Positions 12,355 through 23,879 of a DNA stretch of 64,000 nt are shown here, in pieces; within the stretch, counting starts at the first letter, position 1, and the number at the start of each line of letters is the position of its first letter. The notes under the pieces are model-generated. The model saw only the letters and a program-made list of their open reading frames with translations. It did not search any database and had not been told where the DNA came from. The DNA is from Bufo bufo (Eukaryota > Chordata > Amphibia > Anura > Bufonidae): positions 151,470,230 to 151,534,229 of the forward strand of contig NC_053391.1 in the NCBI RefSeq assembly GCF_905171765.1. Direction: 5' to 3'. The position numbers and the translations under genes are program-made.

Positions 12355-12444
12355 GGATGGGTTGCACCTCAGTGGTAAAAGTGCAGCTGTTTTGGGGGAG
12401 ATGGGGCCAGAAGGTTGGAGGGGTGTTTAATCTAGGGACTAGGG

Positions 12445-12765
12445 CAGTGATGGCGAACTTATGGCACGGGTGCCAGAGGAGGCACTCAGAGCCCTCTCTG
12501 TGGGCACCCGCGCCTTGGAAAAAGTCTATGGCGTACCAATATGCTTTAGACTTTTCCTGCCATTCATCAGCACAGGACGCACTATGAACAGCACAGGCAA
12601 CGCACTGAATGTAGGCTATTAAGCTATTATAGCTAAATGATAAAGTACATGGAAGATATACTATATTGGTATTCAGGTTAAATTGCGTGTTGGCACTTTG
12701 CGATAAATAAGTGGGTATTTGGTTGCAGTTTGGGCACTCGGTCTCTAAAAGGTTCACCATCACTG
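12445..12765. mobile_element. hAT MITE (Charlie-like ends) with perfect 8-bp target duplication
   Basis: The 321-bp element begins CAGTGATGGCGAAC and ends GTTCACCATCACTG, inverted repeats differing at one of 14 bases. GACTAGGG precedes it (12437-12444) and follows it (12766-12773), a perfect 8-bp duplication. It carries no coding sequence; open frames over it are fortuitous. CAGTG...CACTG ends of this type are seen in Charlie-like hAT families. Confidence 0.92.
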
Positions 12766-12869
12766 GACTAGGGGAAGGGCAATTACATTATCAAAAGGCA
12801 AGATAGTGCAGATAGTGATCTAGGTTGAGTTAATATAACTGGAGGTGAAATGGAGGAAAGCTGTGGAAT

Positions 12870-13335
12870 ATTCAATATAGTGCTATATATTAGTTTTTTA
12901 TAATATTCGTAATTTTTTTCCATCTGAACACACGATTCCTCCCTGCTTCTTGCTTGTGGGCCAATGAGTCATTGGCCCACAAGCAACTTGATCAGGGAGG
13001 AATCATGACTTGACTTAGATGGAGAAAAATGACGAATATTCAAAAAAACTAATATATAGCACTATATTCAATATAGTGCTATTTTTTGAATATTCGTCAT
13101 TTTTTTTCCATCTGAAGTCATGATTCCTTCCTGCTTAAGTTGCTTGTGGGCCAATGACTCATTGGCCCACAAGCAAGAAGCAGGGAGGAATCATGTGTTC
13201 ACCTGGAAAAAAAATGACAAATATTCGTCATTACGAATATACTGTATAGCACTATATTCTAAATATTCGCAAATTCTCAAAGTGCCGATATTTGAGATTA
13301 AAATTAGCTATTCGAATATTCGTGCTCAACACTAC
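12870..13335. mobile_element. Palindromic hAT-like MITE with two hairpins
   Basis: Two similar hairpins, each pairing CTTGTGGGCCAATGA with TCATTGGCCCACAAG, lie at about 12950-12985 and 13140-13178, within a larger inverted repeat about an AT-rich centre near 13070. The right end, gaatattcgtgctcaacacta, resembles the hAT end tagtgttgagc. The left end is not resolved and no target duplication was found. The right half recurs at 28885-29130. Confidence 0.6.
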
Positions 13336-13558
13336 TGATGACCTGCAAGAGCTGAAGGACCTGTGGTGACATCCCAGTCCATGTGATCAGTTCTATATGC
13401 AGTAGCTGAAAAAGACCTGCGATGATGTCACCATCATGTGACCAGTGCAGGAGAGGACGGCGCAGCAGTGAAGAGAAGTCCTGGGAAGAAGCTGAGGTGT
13501 GGTCTGCTACATAAGGAGAGGTTAGTGAAGATTACTCAGTGTGAGAGGCAGAGCAATG
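13090..13558. repeat. About 470-bp segment shared with 28888-29357
   Basis: The right half of the palindromic MITE plus about 220 bases beyond it (CTGATGACCTGCAAGAGC onward to GTGAGAGGCAG) recurs in direct orientation at 28888-29357 with few differences. The two copies diverge abruptly after CAATGTT: this one continues into a minisatellite, the other into a Penelope-like element. Confidence 0.85.
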
Positions 13559-13619
13559 TTGCGAGTTGTAGTTATTTAACTGGGACTGTATGTTAGGGCT
13601 TAAGGGAGGGAAGTTATTT

Positions 13620-14440
13620 ACATGGGACTGAAGTTGAGGGGGTGGTGTTATTTACAAAGGAATGCTTGTTGGAGGTGGCTGGGGCAGGGTGATGTTATTT
13701 ACATGGGACTATATGTTGAAGGCGGCTGTTGAAGGGAGTGATATTATTTACATGGGACTGAATGTTGAGGGTAATGTTATTTACATGGGACTGCATTTTG
13801 GAGGTGGCTGGGGAGGGGGAGATTTTATTTACATGGGACTGTATGTTAGGGCTGAAGGGAGGGAAGTTATTTACATGGGACTGAAAGTTGAGGGGGTGAT
13901 GTTATTTACATAGGAATGCTTGTTGGACATGGCTGGGGCAGTGTGATGCGATTTACATGGGACTATATGTTGAAGGCAGCTGTGGGAGGGAGTGATATTA
14001 TTTACATTGGACTGAATGTTGAGGGTAATGTTATTCACATGGGACTGCATTTTGGAGGTGGCTGGGCAGGGAGTGATTTTATTTACATGGGAATGTATGT
14101 TCAAGGTGTCCGGGGGAGTGAGTGATGTTATTTACACGGGACTGAATATGGAAAGGGTGATATTTACATGGGACTGTATGTTGAAGCCGGCTGGGGAGAG
14201 AGTAATGTTATTTATGTGGGACTGTATATTGGAGAAGGCAGGAGAGATAATGTGATGCTATTTACATGGGACTGTATTTTGTAGGGGGCTGTAGATAGAG
14301 AGGGATGCTATTTCCATAGGACTGTATATTGGAGGGGGCTGGAGAGATGGTGTGATGTTATTTAGAGGGGACTCTATGGAGGAGGGATGGAAACAATGTT
14401 ATTTACATGGGACTGTATGGTAGAGGGGCTTAGGAATTAT
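13620..14440. repeat. Minisatellite with higher-order period of about 254 bp
   Basis: Units of roughly 40-65 bases contain TTATTTACATGGGACTG followed by a variable G-rich linker. A block of several units beginning TGCTTGTTGGA at 13663 is repeated from 13917, a 254-bp higher-order period. The pattern then degrades to about 14440. Open frames across it are repeat by-products. Confidence 0.85.
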
Positions 14441-14449
14441 ATTTTCTGA

Positions 14450-14640
14450 GGACACTAAACTGAGGAATATAACTACAGGGGGCACTGCAGGGGGGCATTA
14501 TAAATACTGGGAGTACTTCAGGGCGAGCATTATAACAGTAGAGGGTGATATAAATACTGGGGGCACTTCAGGGTGTGCATTGTAACAGTAGGGGGCATCA
14601 TAAATACTAAGGGCACGGAGGGGGAATTTTAAATCCAGGG
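14450..14640. repeat. Short minisatellite, GGGCATTATAAATACTG-like units
   Basis: Three to four degenerate units of about 60 bases alternate CAGGG-GGCATTATAA with ATAAATACTGGGGGCAC. The following stretch to about 14930 is enriched in TACTACTGC-type trinucleotides; nothing else is seen there. Confidence 0.7.
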
Positions 14641-15015
14641 GCCATTAGGCATTCTTATTACTACTGGGGGCTCTATAGGATCCACATTATTTCTACTAAG
14701 AGCAGCTGCTACTGTTCTTAGCTTGTAATCCCTTACCGCCACCACTATTTACGCAAAGCATCTGCAACTACTACCGATACTGCTATTACTATTACTACAA
14801 CTGCCCATAGACAGCCATTCTACTGCCTTGTATGTTCCATTCTATGCTACTTCTGCTGCCGCTACTATTGCGTCCACATACTACTGTATCTGTACCCTTT
14901 CCACATTTACACTGCACTGCTGCTGCTCCCAATTAAAATGGCATTTTTTTTTTAGGCTCATTCACAACGAGCCAGTTTTTCGTCTTGTGCTTTTTTTGTG
15001 GGCAGACATTCTGAC

Positions 15016-15434
15016 TAGGGATGAGCGAATCGACTTTGGATAAAACATCCAAAGTTAATTCACATAAAACTTTGTTAGAATACTGTATGAAGCAAGTGCT
15101 CCATACAGTATTAGAATGTATTGGCTCCGATGAGCCGAAGTTATTACTTCGCGAAGTCTCACGAGACTTCGGGTAATAACTTCAGAAATTAATCTCTACT
15201 GTTAAAAACCACTTGGAACCAAACCCGAGTTCGGTAAAAGGTTTTTAACAGTAGAAATTAATTTCTGAAGTTATTAACCGAGGTCTCATGAGACTTTGCG
15301 AAGTAATAACTTCGGCTCATCGGAGCCAATACATTCTAATACTGTATTGAGCTCTCGCTCCGTACAGTATTCTAACAACTTTTTTTGCGAACCGACTTCG
15401 GATGTTTTATCCAAAATCGATTCACTCATCCCTA
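15016..15434. mobile_element. Foldback hAT MITE with perfect 8-bp target duplication
   Basis: A 419-bp near-complete palindrome: it begins tagggatgagcgaatcgac and ends tcgattcactcatcccta, and the two arms pair through the centre at about 15222. ATTCTGAC occurs on both sides (15008-15015 and 15435-15442). The terminal bases equal the 5' end of hAT copies A and F, so those transposases may have moved it. No coding capacity. Confidence 0.92.
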
Positions 15435-15442
15435 ATTCTGAC

Positions 15443-15734
15443 CCTTGTTCTCCCAAGCCACTTTATAAATATTTCTCTCATAAAACCATATATGTTTAAA
15501 TATCATCTGCTCCCAATAATGGACAATTTTTGAAAGCTTTGGAATATAAAAAAGCATAACACATGTGACGGCACATTGTGTTCTTAAACTTGCTGTATGT
15601 TAACACCGTCAAACATGTGTTTACCCATAGCTATGTATGTCAGTGTCACTCAAATATCATTTACTATTGCTGTCATTGCGTTCTAGAGCTTGGGGAGGGA
15701 AAGAAAATTCTAATTACACTAAATGATGAATGAA
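15443..15734. other. No recognisable feature
   Basis: AT-rich, apparently unique sequence between two MITEs. No coding signature or repeat found. Confidence 0.5.
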
Positions 15735-15737
15735 TTA

Positions 15738-16013
15738 GGCCTCATGCACATGACCGCCCGTGTGCCTTCCGCAATTTGCGGAATGGAACAGACGGCCCAT
15801 TGTAGAAATGCCTATTCTTGTCTGCAAAACCGACAAGAATAGGACATGTTATATTTTTTTTCGCGGGGCCACGGAATGGTGCAACAGATGCGTACAGCAC
15901 ACTGAGTGCTGTCCGCATTTTTTGCGGCCCCATTGAAGTGAATGGGTCCGCACCCAAGCCACAAAAACTGCAGCTCGTATGCGGACCAGAACAACGGTTG
16001 CTTGCATGAGGCC
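15738..16013. mobile_element. PIF/Harbinger-type MITE with TTA duplication
   Basis: The element runs GGCCTCATGCACATGACC to GCTTGCATGAGGCC with TTA on each side (15735-15737, 16014-16016). The three-base TWA duplication and the GGCC...GGCC ends point to PIF/Harbinger. A related copy is at 44188-44500. It is non-coding. Confidence 0.8.
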
Positions 16014-16161
16014 TTATGGATTGTAGGAGTGCAAATGGAGCAACTTCGGTTCAGTCCAAAACTCAGAACAAAATTTTTATAAAATTCTGTGAACCTAAAC
16101 TAAACCGAATCTCGAGTGGTTCACTTATCTCTATTCGCTACTATAGAAATTTAGGCCCTTA

Positions 16162-17089
16162 GGCCTCTTTCACACGGGCGTTGCGGGAAAATGTGCAGGT
16201 GCGTTGCGGGAACACCCGCGATTTTTCCGCGCGAGTGCAAAACATTGTAATACGTTTTGCACTCACGTGAGAAAAATCACGCATGTTTGGTACCCAAACC
16301 CGAACTTCTTCACAGAAGTTCGGGCTTGGGTTAGGTGTTGTGTAGATGTTATTATTTTCCCTTATAACATGGTTATAAGGGAAAATAATAGCATTATGAA
16401 TACAGAATGCATAGTACAATAGCGCTGGAGGGGTTAAAAAAAATAAAAAAAATAACTCACCTTCTCCTCTTGTTCGCGTAGTTCCCGGTCTCTTCTTTAC
16501 TTCTTTAATGATGAGCTGTGGGCTAAAGGACCTTTGGTGACGTCAGATCACATGGTCCATCACCGTGGTGATGGACTATGTGATTGGAGCATGTGATCTG
16601 ACGTCACCACAGGTCCTAGCCGGTAGTTCACCATTAAAGAAGTAAAGAAGAGACCGGGAACTACGCGAACAAGAGGAGAAGGTGAGTTATTTTTTATTTA
16701 TTTTTTTAACCCCTCCAGCGCTATTGTACTATGCATTCTTTATTCAGAATGCTATTATTTTCCCTTATAACCATGCTATAAGGGAAAATAATACAGTGAA
16801 TAGACTGTCACCTAGCAACCATGCGTGAAAATCGCACCGCATCCGCACTTGCTTGCGGATGCTTGCGATTTTCACGCAACCCCATTCACTTCTATGGGGC
16901 CTGCGTTGCGTGAAAAACTCAGAATATAGAGCATGCTGCGATTTTCAAGCAACGCACAAGTGATGCGTGAAAATCACCGCTCATGTGAACAGCCCCATAG
17001 AAATGAATGGGTCGGTATTCAGTGCGGGTGCAATGCGTTCACCTCACGCATCGCATCTGCGCGGAATACTCGCCCGTGTAAAAGGGGCC
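16162..17089. mobile_element. Long palindromic PIF/Harbinger-type MITE
   Basis: Ends GGCCTCTTTCACACGGGCG and CGCCCGTGTAAAAGGGGCC are inverted repeats, with TTA at 16159-16161 and 17090-17092. Most of the 928 bases fold back on a centre near 16567; the arms share TTATTTTCCCTTATAA, CCCCTCCAGCGCTATTG and GTCACGTGA-like sequence around two TGACGTCA sites (16538-16545 and 16600-16607). Non-coding. Confidence 0.85.
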
Positions 17090-17092
17090 TTA

Positions 17093-17961
17093 CTGTACAT
17101 TGTCTCATTATGGAAATATTCAGATAAAACGATTAAAGATATTATTAATTTCACCTGAACAATTCTTGAGTGGACATTTACTTTATAGCTCTCTAACTAA
17201 GTTTTCTTTTTATCACTTGTCATCTACCGTAGGTTTCTGCTGGATATGTCAGATGTATAGACAAGAAAAGCATCACCCTGTACAAGAAAAGACATGCTGC
17301 TTTACCTACAAGCTGGATTTTTCTTTCAGTGACTGAGAAGATTAAGGGGAGTCTGAAGGGTCCTTTGGGCACTTATGTGTTTCTCCCATGTACTGCTGTG
17401 ATGATTACATGTGTAAGACAGCAAGATTATGTGCCTTAATTGACTCGATTATAGAATCTGTGGATAGACATCAATATATCATCCACTGTTGTGAAGAAAG
17501 CAATGCTCAAAACATCTCTTCTGACTCTAATACATGCTTCTTAAGAAACTTCTAGTGATATGTTTGCAAAGCTATTGATGACCTATCCTCAGTATAAGTC
17601 ATCGATATCAGATCGGTGGCGGACTGACTCCTGGCACCCACTCTAATCAGCTAGTGCTGAGCTGCTCTCAAAATAACCTGCACATTGTCTTGCTTGTAGC
17701 AGAGACAGTGTAATTCCAACTGCTCAGGATAGGTTATCAATATCTTTGCACTGCACAACCCCTTTATTCTTTTTTATAATATAAAGCTCTGAAGTCAATG
17801 CCTGCTGAGGTCTTGAAATTATTGCATTGCACTTAGTAATGAGGAATGTGTTTTCACATACACATGTATTCTTCCTTACCTTTCCTCTTGGTTTGACTTA
17901 CCCAAAGATGTGTGTCGTGAGCTTAAAAGATTTTTTAAAAAATACTCTGTTGTCAGAAGCA
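17093..17961. other. Low-complexity-free sequence without recognised features
   Basis: About 870 bases with no array, terminal repeat or protein signature that I could identify on either strand. It is the longest stretch in the window that might be unique host sequence or a very old repeat. Confidence 0.45.
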
Positions 17962-18235
17962 CAGTGGTGCTTAAAAGTTTGCTAACCCTTTGGAATGTTC
18001 GATATTTCCTCATAAATTTGGCCTAAAATTATATGATATATTCACACATGTCCTAAAAGTAGATAAATATAACCAAATGAAACACAAGTAAAAAAAAAAT
18101 ATGAGACGGGTATTTTTTTTTTATTGAGGAAAATGATCCAATATCAAATGTTTGCAAGGGTAAAAAGTATTTAAACCCTTGATTTCAGTATCTGGGGTGC
18201 CCCCCATGTGCAGCAATAACTGTAACTAAACGTTA
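17962..18235 (+). mobile_element. Tc1/mariner terminal fragment
   Basis: Starts CAGTGGTGCTTAAAAGTTTG and continues with GTCCTAAAAGTAGATAAA, ATTGAGGAAAATGATCC and GTGCAGCAATAACTG. This resembles the long untranslated end of a vertebrate Tc1-like family. A fragment of the opposite end, inverted, lies at 26895-26976 (gaagcaccactgta). No transposase remains; flanking TA could not be established on both sides. Confidence 0.5.
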
Positions 18236-18359
18236 TTGGCAGTGGCGTACACACAATCCATGGGGCCCAGGTGTGAAACTGATCCATGGGGCCCTCTCCC
18301 CTTGGCCCCCCCAACCTGCCTCCACCCCATCCACCCCCCACCCCCACTACCTCCCCTAC

Positions 18360-18609
18360 CAGTGGTGTAACTATAGTGTTATGGGCCACAGTGCAAACAT
18401 TTTTACAAAGAAGCGGCAGATTTTCTTACTAAGGGCTCTTTCCATGCGGCTAATCCGCTGCGTGAATGAGTGCCAAGCCCCTTTCTGGACAGCAGAGACA
18501 CGGAGCAGTAACATGATTGACTGTGATCTTTTTACTACAAAATCACGGTGACAACTTTATCTCACTGTGATTTTGTAGTAAAAAGATTACAGAGAGGCAC
18601 AGAGCATTA
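18360..18609. repeat. Left arm of a foldback repeat split by the TTAA element
   Basis: The stretch 18430-18512 (GCTAATCCGCTGCGTGAATG onward) is the reverse complement of 23804-23880 with few mismatches. The two arms are separated by the 5.2-kb TTAA element, so that element landed inside a pre-existing inverted repeat. The left part begins CAGTGGTGTAACTATAG at 18360, a hAT-like end. A second hairpin (TTTTTACTACAAAATCAC and its complement) lies at 18529-18587. Confidence 0.7.
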
Positions 18610-19059
18610 TTAACCACCTCAGCCCCCATGGCTTAAACACCCTGAAAGACCAGGCCACTTTTTACACTTCTGACCTACACTACTTTCACCATTTATTGCT
18701 CGGTCATGCAACTTACCACCCAAATGAATTTTACCTACTTTTCTTCTCACTAATAGAGCTTTCATTTGGTGGTATTTCATTGCTGCTGACATTTTTACTT
18801 TTTTTGTTATTAATCGAAATTTAACGATTTTTTTGCAAAAAAATGACATTTTTCACTTTCAGTTGTAAAATTTTGCAAAAAAAATGACATCCATATATAA
18901 ATTTTGCTCTAAATTTATTGTTCTACATGTCTTTGATAAAAAAAAATGTTTGGGTAAAAAAAAAATGGTTTGGGTAAAAGTTATAGCGTTTACAAACTAT
19001 GGTACAAAAATGTGAATTTCCGCTTTTTGAAGCAGCTCTGACTTTCTGAGCACCTGTCA

Positions 19060-21660
19060 TGTTTCCTGAGGTTCTACAATGCCCAGACAGTACAAACACC
19101 CCACAAATGACCCCATTTCGGAAAGTACACACCCTAAGGTATTCGCTGATGGGCATAGTGAGTTCATAGAACTTTTTATTTTTTGTCACAAGTTAGCGGA
19201 AAATGATGATTTTTTTTTTATTTATTTTTTTTCTTACAAAGTCTCATATTCCACTAACTTGTGACAAAAAATAAAAACTTCCATGAACTCACTATGCCCA
19301 TCACGAAATACCTTGGGGTCTCTTCTTTCCAAAATGGGGTCACTTGTGGGGTAGTTATACTGCCCTGGCATTCTAGGGGCCCAAATGTGTGGTAAGGAGT
19401 TTGAAATCAAATTCTGTAAAAACTGACCAGTGAAATCCGAAAGGTGCTCTTTGGAATGTGGGCCCCTTTGCCCACCTAGGCTGCAAAAAAGTGTCACACA
19501 TCTGGTATCTCCGTATTCAGTAGAAGTTGGGGAATGTGTTTTGGGGTGTCATTTTACATATACCCATGCTGGGTGAGATAAATATCTTGGTCAAATGCCA
19601 ACTTTGTATAAAAAAATGGGAAAAGTTGTCTTTTGCCAAGATATTTCTCTCACCCAGCATGGGTATATGTAAAAAGACACCCCAAAACACATTCCCCAAC
19701 TTCTCCTGAATACGGAGATACCAGATGTGTGACACTTTTTTGCAGCCTAGGTGGGCAAAGGGGCCCATATTCCAAAGAGCACCTTTCGGATTTCACTCGT
19801 CATTTTTTACAGAATTTGATTTCAAACTCCTTACCACACATTTGGGCCCCTAGAATGCCAGGGCAGTATAACTACCCCACAAGTGACCCCATTTTGGAAA
19901 GAAGAGACCCCAAGGTATTCGCTGATGGGCATAGTGAGTTCATGGAAGTTTTTATTTTTTTGTCACAAGTTAGTGGAATATGAGACTTTGTATGAAAAAA
20001 AAAAAATATAAAAAAAATCATCATTTTCCACTAACTTGTGACAAAAAATAAAAAATTCTAGGAACTCGCCATGCCCCTCACGGAATACCTTGGGGTGTCT
20101 TCTTTCCAAAATGGGGTCACTTGTGGGGTAGTTATACTGCCCTGGCATTTTCCAGGGGCCCTAATGTGTGGTAAGTAGGTAAATGACCAGTGAAATCCAA
20201 AAGGTGCTCTTTGGAATATGGGCCCCTTTGCCCACCTAGGCTGCAAAAAAGTGCCACACATGTGGTATCTCCGTACTCAGGAGAAGTTGGGGAATGTGTT
20301 TTGGGGTGTCTTTTTACATATACCCATGCTGGGTGAGAGAAATATCTTGGCAAAAGACAACTTTTCCCATTTTTTTATACAAAGTTGGCATTTGACCAAG
20401 ATATTTATCTCACCCAGCATGGGTATATGTAAAATGACACCCCAAAACACATTCCCCACCTTCTCCTGAGTACGGAGATACCAGATGTGTGACACTTTTT
20501 TGCAGCCTAGGTGGGCAAAGGGGCCCATATTCCAAAGAGCACCTTTCGGATTTCACTCGTCATTTTTTACAGAATTTGATTTCAAACTCCTTACCACACA
20601 TTTGGGCCCCTAAAATACCAGGGCATTATACCTACCCCACAAGTGACCCCATTTTGGAAAGAATAGACCCCAAGGTATTCGCTGATGGGCATAGTGAGTT
20701 CATGGAAGTTTTTATTTTTTGTCACAAGTTAGTGGAATATGAGACTTTGTATGAAAAAAAAAATTAAAAAAAAAATCATCATTTTCCACTAACTTGTGAC
20801 AAAAAATAAAAAATTCTAGGAACTCGCCATGCCCCTCACGGAATACCTTGGGGTGTCTTCTTTCCAAAATGGGGTCACTTGTGGGGTAGTTATACTGCCC
20901 TGGCATTTTCCAGGGGCCCTAATGTGTGGTAAGTAGGTAAATGACCAGTGAAATCCGAAAGGTGCTCTTTGGAATATGGGCCCCTTTGCCCACCTAGGCT
21001 GCAAAAAAGTGTCACACATCTGGTATCTCCGTACTCGGGAGAAGTTGGGGAATGTGTTTTGGGGTGTCTTTTTACATATACCCATGCTGGGTGAGAGAAA
21101 TATCTTGGCAAAAGACAACTTTTCCCATTTTTTTATACAAAGTTGGCATTTGACCAAGATATTTATCTCACCCAGCATGGGTATATGTAAAAAGACACCC
21201 CAAAACACATTCCCCAACTTCTCCTGAGTACGGCGATACCAGATGTGTGACACTTTTTTGCAGCCTAGATGCGCAAAGGGGCCCAAATTCCTTTTAGGAG
21301 GGCATTTTTAGACATTTGGATACCAGACTTCTTCTCACGCTTTGGGGCCCCTAGAATGCCAGGGCAGTATAAATACCCCACATGTGACCCCATTTTGGAA
21401 AGAAGACACCCCAAGGTATTCAATGAGGGGCATGGCGAGTTCATAGAAATTTTTTTTTTTTGGCACAAGTTAGCGGAAATTGATATTTTTTATTTTTTTC
21501 TCACAAAGTCTCCCGTTCCGCTAACTTGGGACAAAAATTTCAATCTTTCATGGACTCAATATGCCCCTCACGGAATACCTGGGGGTGTCTTCTTTCCGAA
21601 ATGGGGTCACATGTGGGGTATTTATACTGCCCTGGCATTCTAGGGGCCCTAAAGCGTGAG
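19060..21660. repeat. Chain of head-to-head / tail-to-tail 380-bp modules
   Basis: A module containing CCACACATTTGGGCCCC, GGAATACCTTGGGGTGTC-like and CATATACCCATGCTGGGTGA sequence is repeated in alternating orientation. Symmetry centres fall near 19225, 19610, 20000, 20375, 20765, 21135 and 21490, about 355-390 bases apart, so the direct period is about 760 bases. All open frames here appear in both strands and are repeat by-products. Confidence 0.88.
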
Positions 21661-21839
21661 AAGAAGTCTGGAATATAAATGTCTAAAAAATTTTACGCAT
21701 TTGGATTCCGTGAGGGGTATGGTGAGTTCATGTGAGATTTAATTTTTTGTCACAAGTTAGTGGAATATGAGACTTTGTAAGAAAAAAAAATAATAATTCC
21801 GCTAACTTGGGCCAAAAAAATGTCTGAATGGAGCCTTAC

Positions 21840-23400
21840 AGAGGGGTGATCAATGACAGGGGGGTGATCAATGACAGGGGGGTGATCAATGACAGGGGGG
21901 TTGATCAATGACAGGGGGGTGATCAATGACAGGGGGGTGATCAATGACAGGGGGGGTGATCAATGACAGGGGGGGTGATCAATGACAGGGGTGGTGATCA
22001 ATGACAGGGGTGGTGATCAATGACAGGGGGGTGATCAGGGAGTCTATATGGGGTGATAACCACAGTCATTTATCACGCCCGTGTAAGGCTTCATTCAGAC
22101 GTCCGGATGCGTTTTGCGGATCCGATCCATCCATCAGTGGATCCGTAAAAATCATGCGGACGTCTGAATGGAGCTTTACAGGGGGGTGATCAATGACAGG
22201 GGGGTAATCAATGACAGGGGGGTGATCAGGGAGTCTATATGGGGTGATCACCACAGTCATTGATCATGCCCCTGTAAGGCTTCATTCAGACGTCCGGATG
22301 CGTTTTGCGGATCCGATCCATCTATCAGTGGATCCGTAAAAATCATGCGGACGTCTGAATGGAGCTTTACAGGGGGGTAATCAATGACAGGGGGGTGATC
22401 AATGACAGGGGGGTGATCAGGGAGTCTATATGGGGTGATAACCACAGTCATTGATCATGCCCCTGTAAGGCTTCATTCAGACGTCCGGATGCGTTTTGCG
22501 GATCCGATCCATCTATCAGTGGATCCGTAAAAATCATGCGGACGTCTGAATGGAGCTTTACAGGGGGGTGATCAATGACAGGGGGGTAATCAATGACAGG
22601 GGGGTGATGAGGGAGTCTATATGGGGTGATCACCACAGTCATTGATCATGCCCCTGTAAGGCTTCATTCAGACGTCCGGATGCGTTTTGCGGATCCGATC
22701 CATCTATCAGTGGATCCGTAAAAATCATGCGGACGTCTGAATGGAGCTTTACAGGGGGGTAATCAATGACAGGGGGGTGATCAATGACAGGGGGGTGATC
22801 AATGACAGGGGGGTGATCAGGGAGTCTATATGGGGTGATAACCACAGTCATTGATCATGCCCCTGTAAGGCTTCATTCAGACGTCCGGATGCGTTTTGCG
22901 GATCCGATCCATCTATCAGTGGATCCGTAAAAATCATGCGGACATCTGAATGGAGCTTTACAGGGGGGTGATCAGGGAGTCTATATGGGGTGATCACCAC
23001 AGTCATTGATCATGCCCCTGTAAGGCTTCATTCAGACGTCCGGATGCGTTTTGCGGATCCGATCCATCTATCAGTGGATCCGTAAAAATCATGCGGACGT
23101 CTGAATGGAGCTTTACAGGGGGGTAATCAATGACAGGGGGGTGATCAATGACAGGGGGGTGATCAGGGAGTCTATATGGGGTGATAACCACAGTCATTGA
23201 TCATGCCCCTGTAAGGCTTCATTCAGACGTCCGGATGCGTTTTGCGGATCCGATCCATCTATCAGTGGATCCGTAAAAATCATGCGGACATCTGAATGGA
23301 GCTTTACAGGGGGTTGATCAATGACAGGGGGTAATCAATGACAGGGGGGTGATCAGGGAGTCTATATGGGGTGATCAGGGGTGATTAGGGGTGATCAGGG
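21840..23400. repeat. 191-bp tandem array with inner 17-19-bp repeats
   Basis: Each unit has a hairpin (CATTCAGACGTCCGGATGCG and its approximate complement), then ACAGGGGGGTGATCAATG repeated a variable number of times, then CAGGGAGTCTATATGGGGTG. Unit starts are 191 bases apart between 22066 and 22639 and vary elsewhere by whole inner repeats. A poly-G run follows at 23427-23439. Confidence 0.92.
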
Positions 23401-23879
23401 GCTAATAAGGGGTTAATAAGTGACGGGGGGGGGGGGGTGTAGTGTAGTGTAGTGGTGCTTGGTGGGACTTTACTGAGCTACCTGTGTCCTCTGGTGGTCG
23501 ATCCAAACAAATGGGACCACCAGAGGACCAGGTAGCAGGTATATTAGACGCTGTTATCAAAACAGCGTCTAATATACCTGTTAGGGGTTAAAAAAAACAC
23601 ATCTCCAGCCTGCCAGCGAACGATCGCCGCTGGCAGGCTGGAGATCAACTCTCTTACCTTCCGTTCCTGTGAGCGCGCGCGCCTGTGTGCGCGCGTTCAC
23701 AGGAAATCCCGCGTCTCGCGAGAGGACGCGCCGGCGCGTCCAGGAGGAATGAATCAACCACCTCCAGGACGCGTCTGTGCGTACAGCGGTCCGGAGGTGG
23801 TTAATCATGTTAATGCTCCGTGTCTCTGCTGTCCGGAACGGGGCTTGGCACTCTTTCACGCAGCAGATTCCATGCAGGA

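Larger units (their letters stand above)
18614..23800. mobile_element. Giant TTAA-flanked non-autonomous DNA element
   Basis: TTAA occurs at both junctions (18610-18613, 23801-23804). The element starts CCACCTCAGCC and ends GGTCCGGAGGTGG, short inverted repeats. TTAA duplication is shared by piggyBac and Kolobok transposons; I cannot decide between them. The 5,187 bases hold no transposase: they consist of an AT-rich left part, a chain of alternating inverted modules (about 19060-21660), a 191-bp array (about 21840-23400), and several GC-rich hairpins near the right end, for example CTCCAGCCTGCCAGCG with its complement at 23602-23645. A second element with similar ends is at 34378-43959. Confidence 0.82.

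Noticed and set aside
12355..12444. Plus-strand peptide LHLSGKSAAVLGEMG next to the LINE tail, possibly continuing at 12774
   Set aside because: It faintly resembles part of a LINE ORF1 esterase-like domain, but it is too short and I could not confirm conserved residues.
17093..17961. Possible host exon
   Set aside because: No frame longer than about 80 codons, no splice-bounded conserved peptide, and nothing recognisable on either strand.
19500..21290. Many ORFs with GPFAHLGCKK, MPGQYNYPTSD and similar peptides
   Set aside because: The same peptides appear on both strands because the DNA is a chain of inverted modules inside a non-coding TTAA element.
22001..23197. Repeated 64-codon reverse ORFs (MTVVITPYRLP...)
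   Set aside because: One per 191-bp unit; by-products of the tandem array.
21840..23400. CRISPR-like appearance of short repeats (TGATCAATGACAGGGGGG)
   Set aside because: No unique spacers; repeats are directly contiguous and the context is a eukaryotic transposon.
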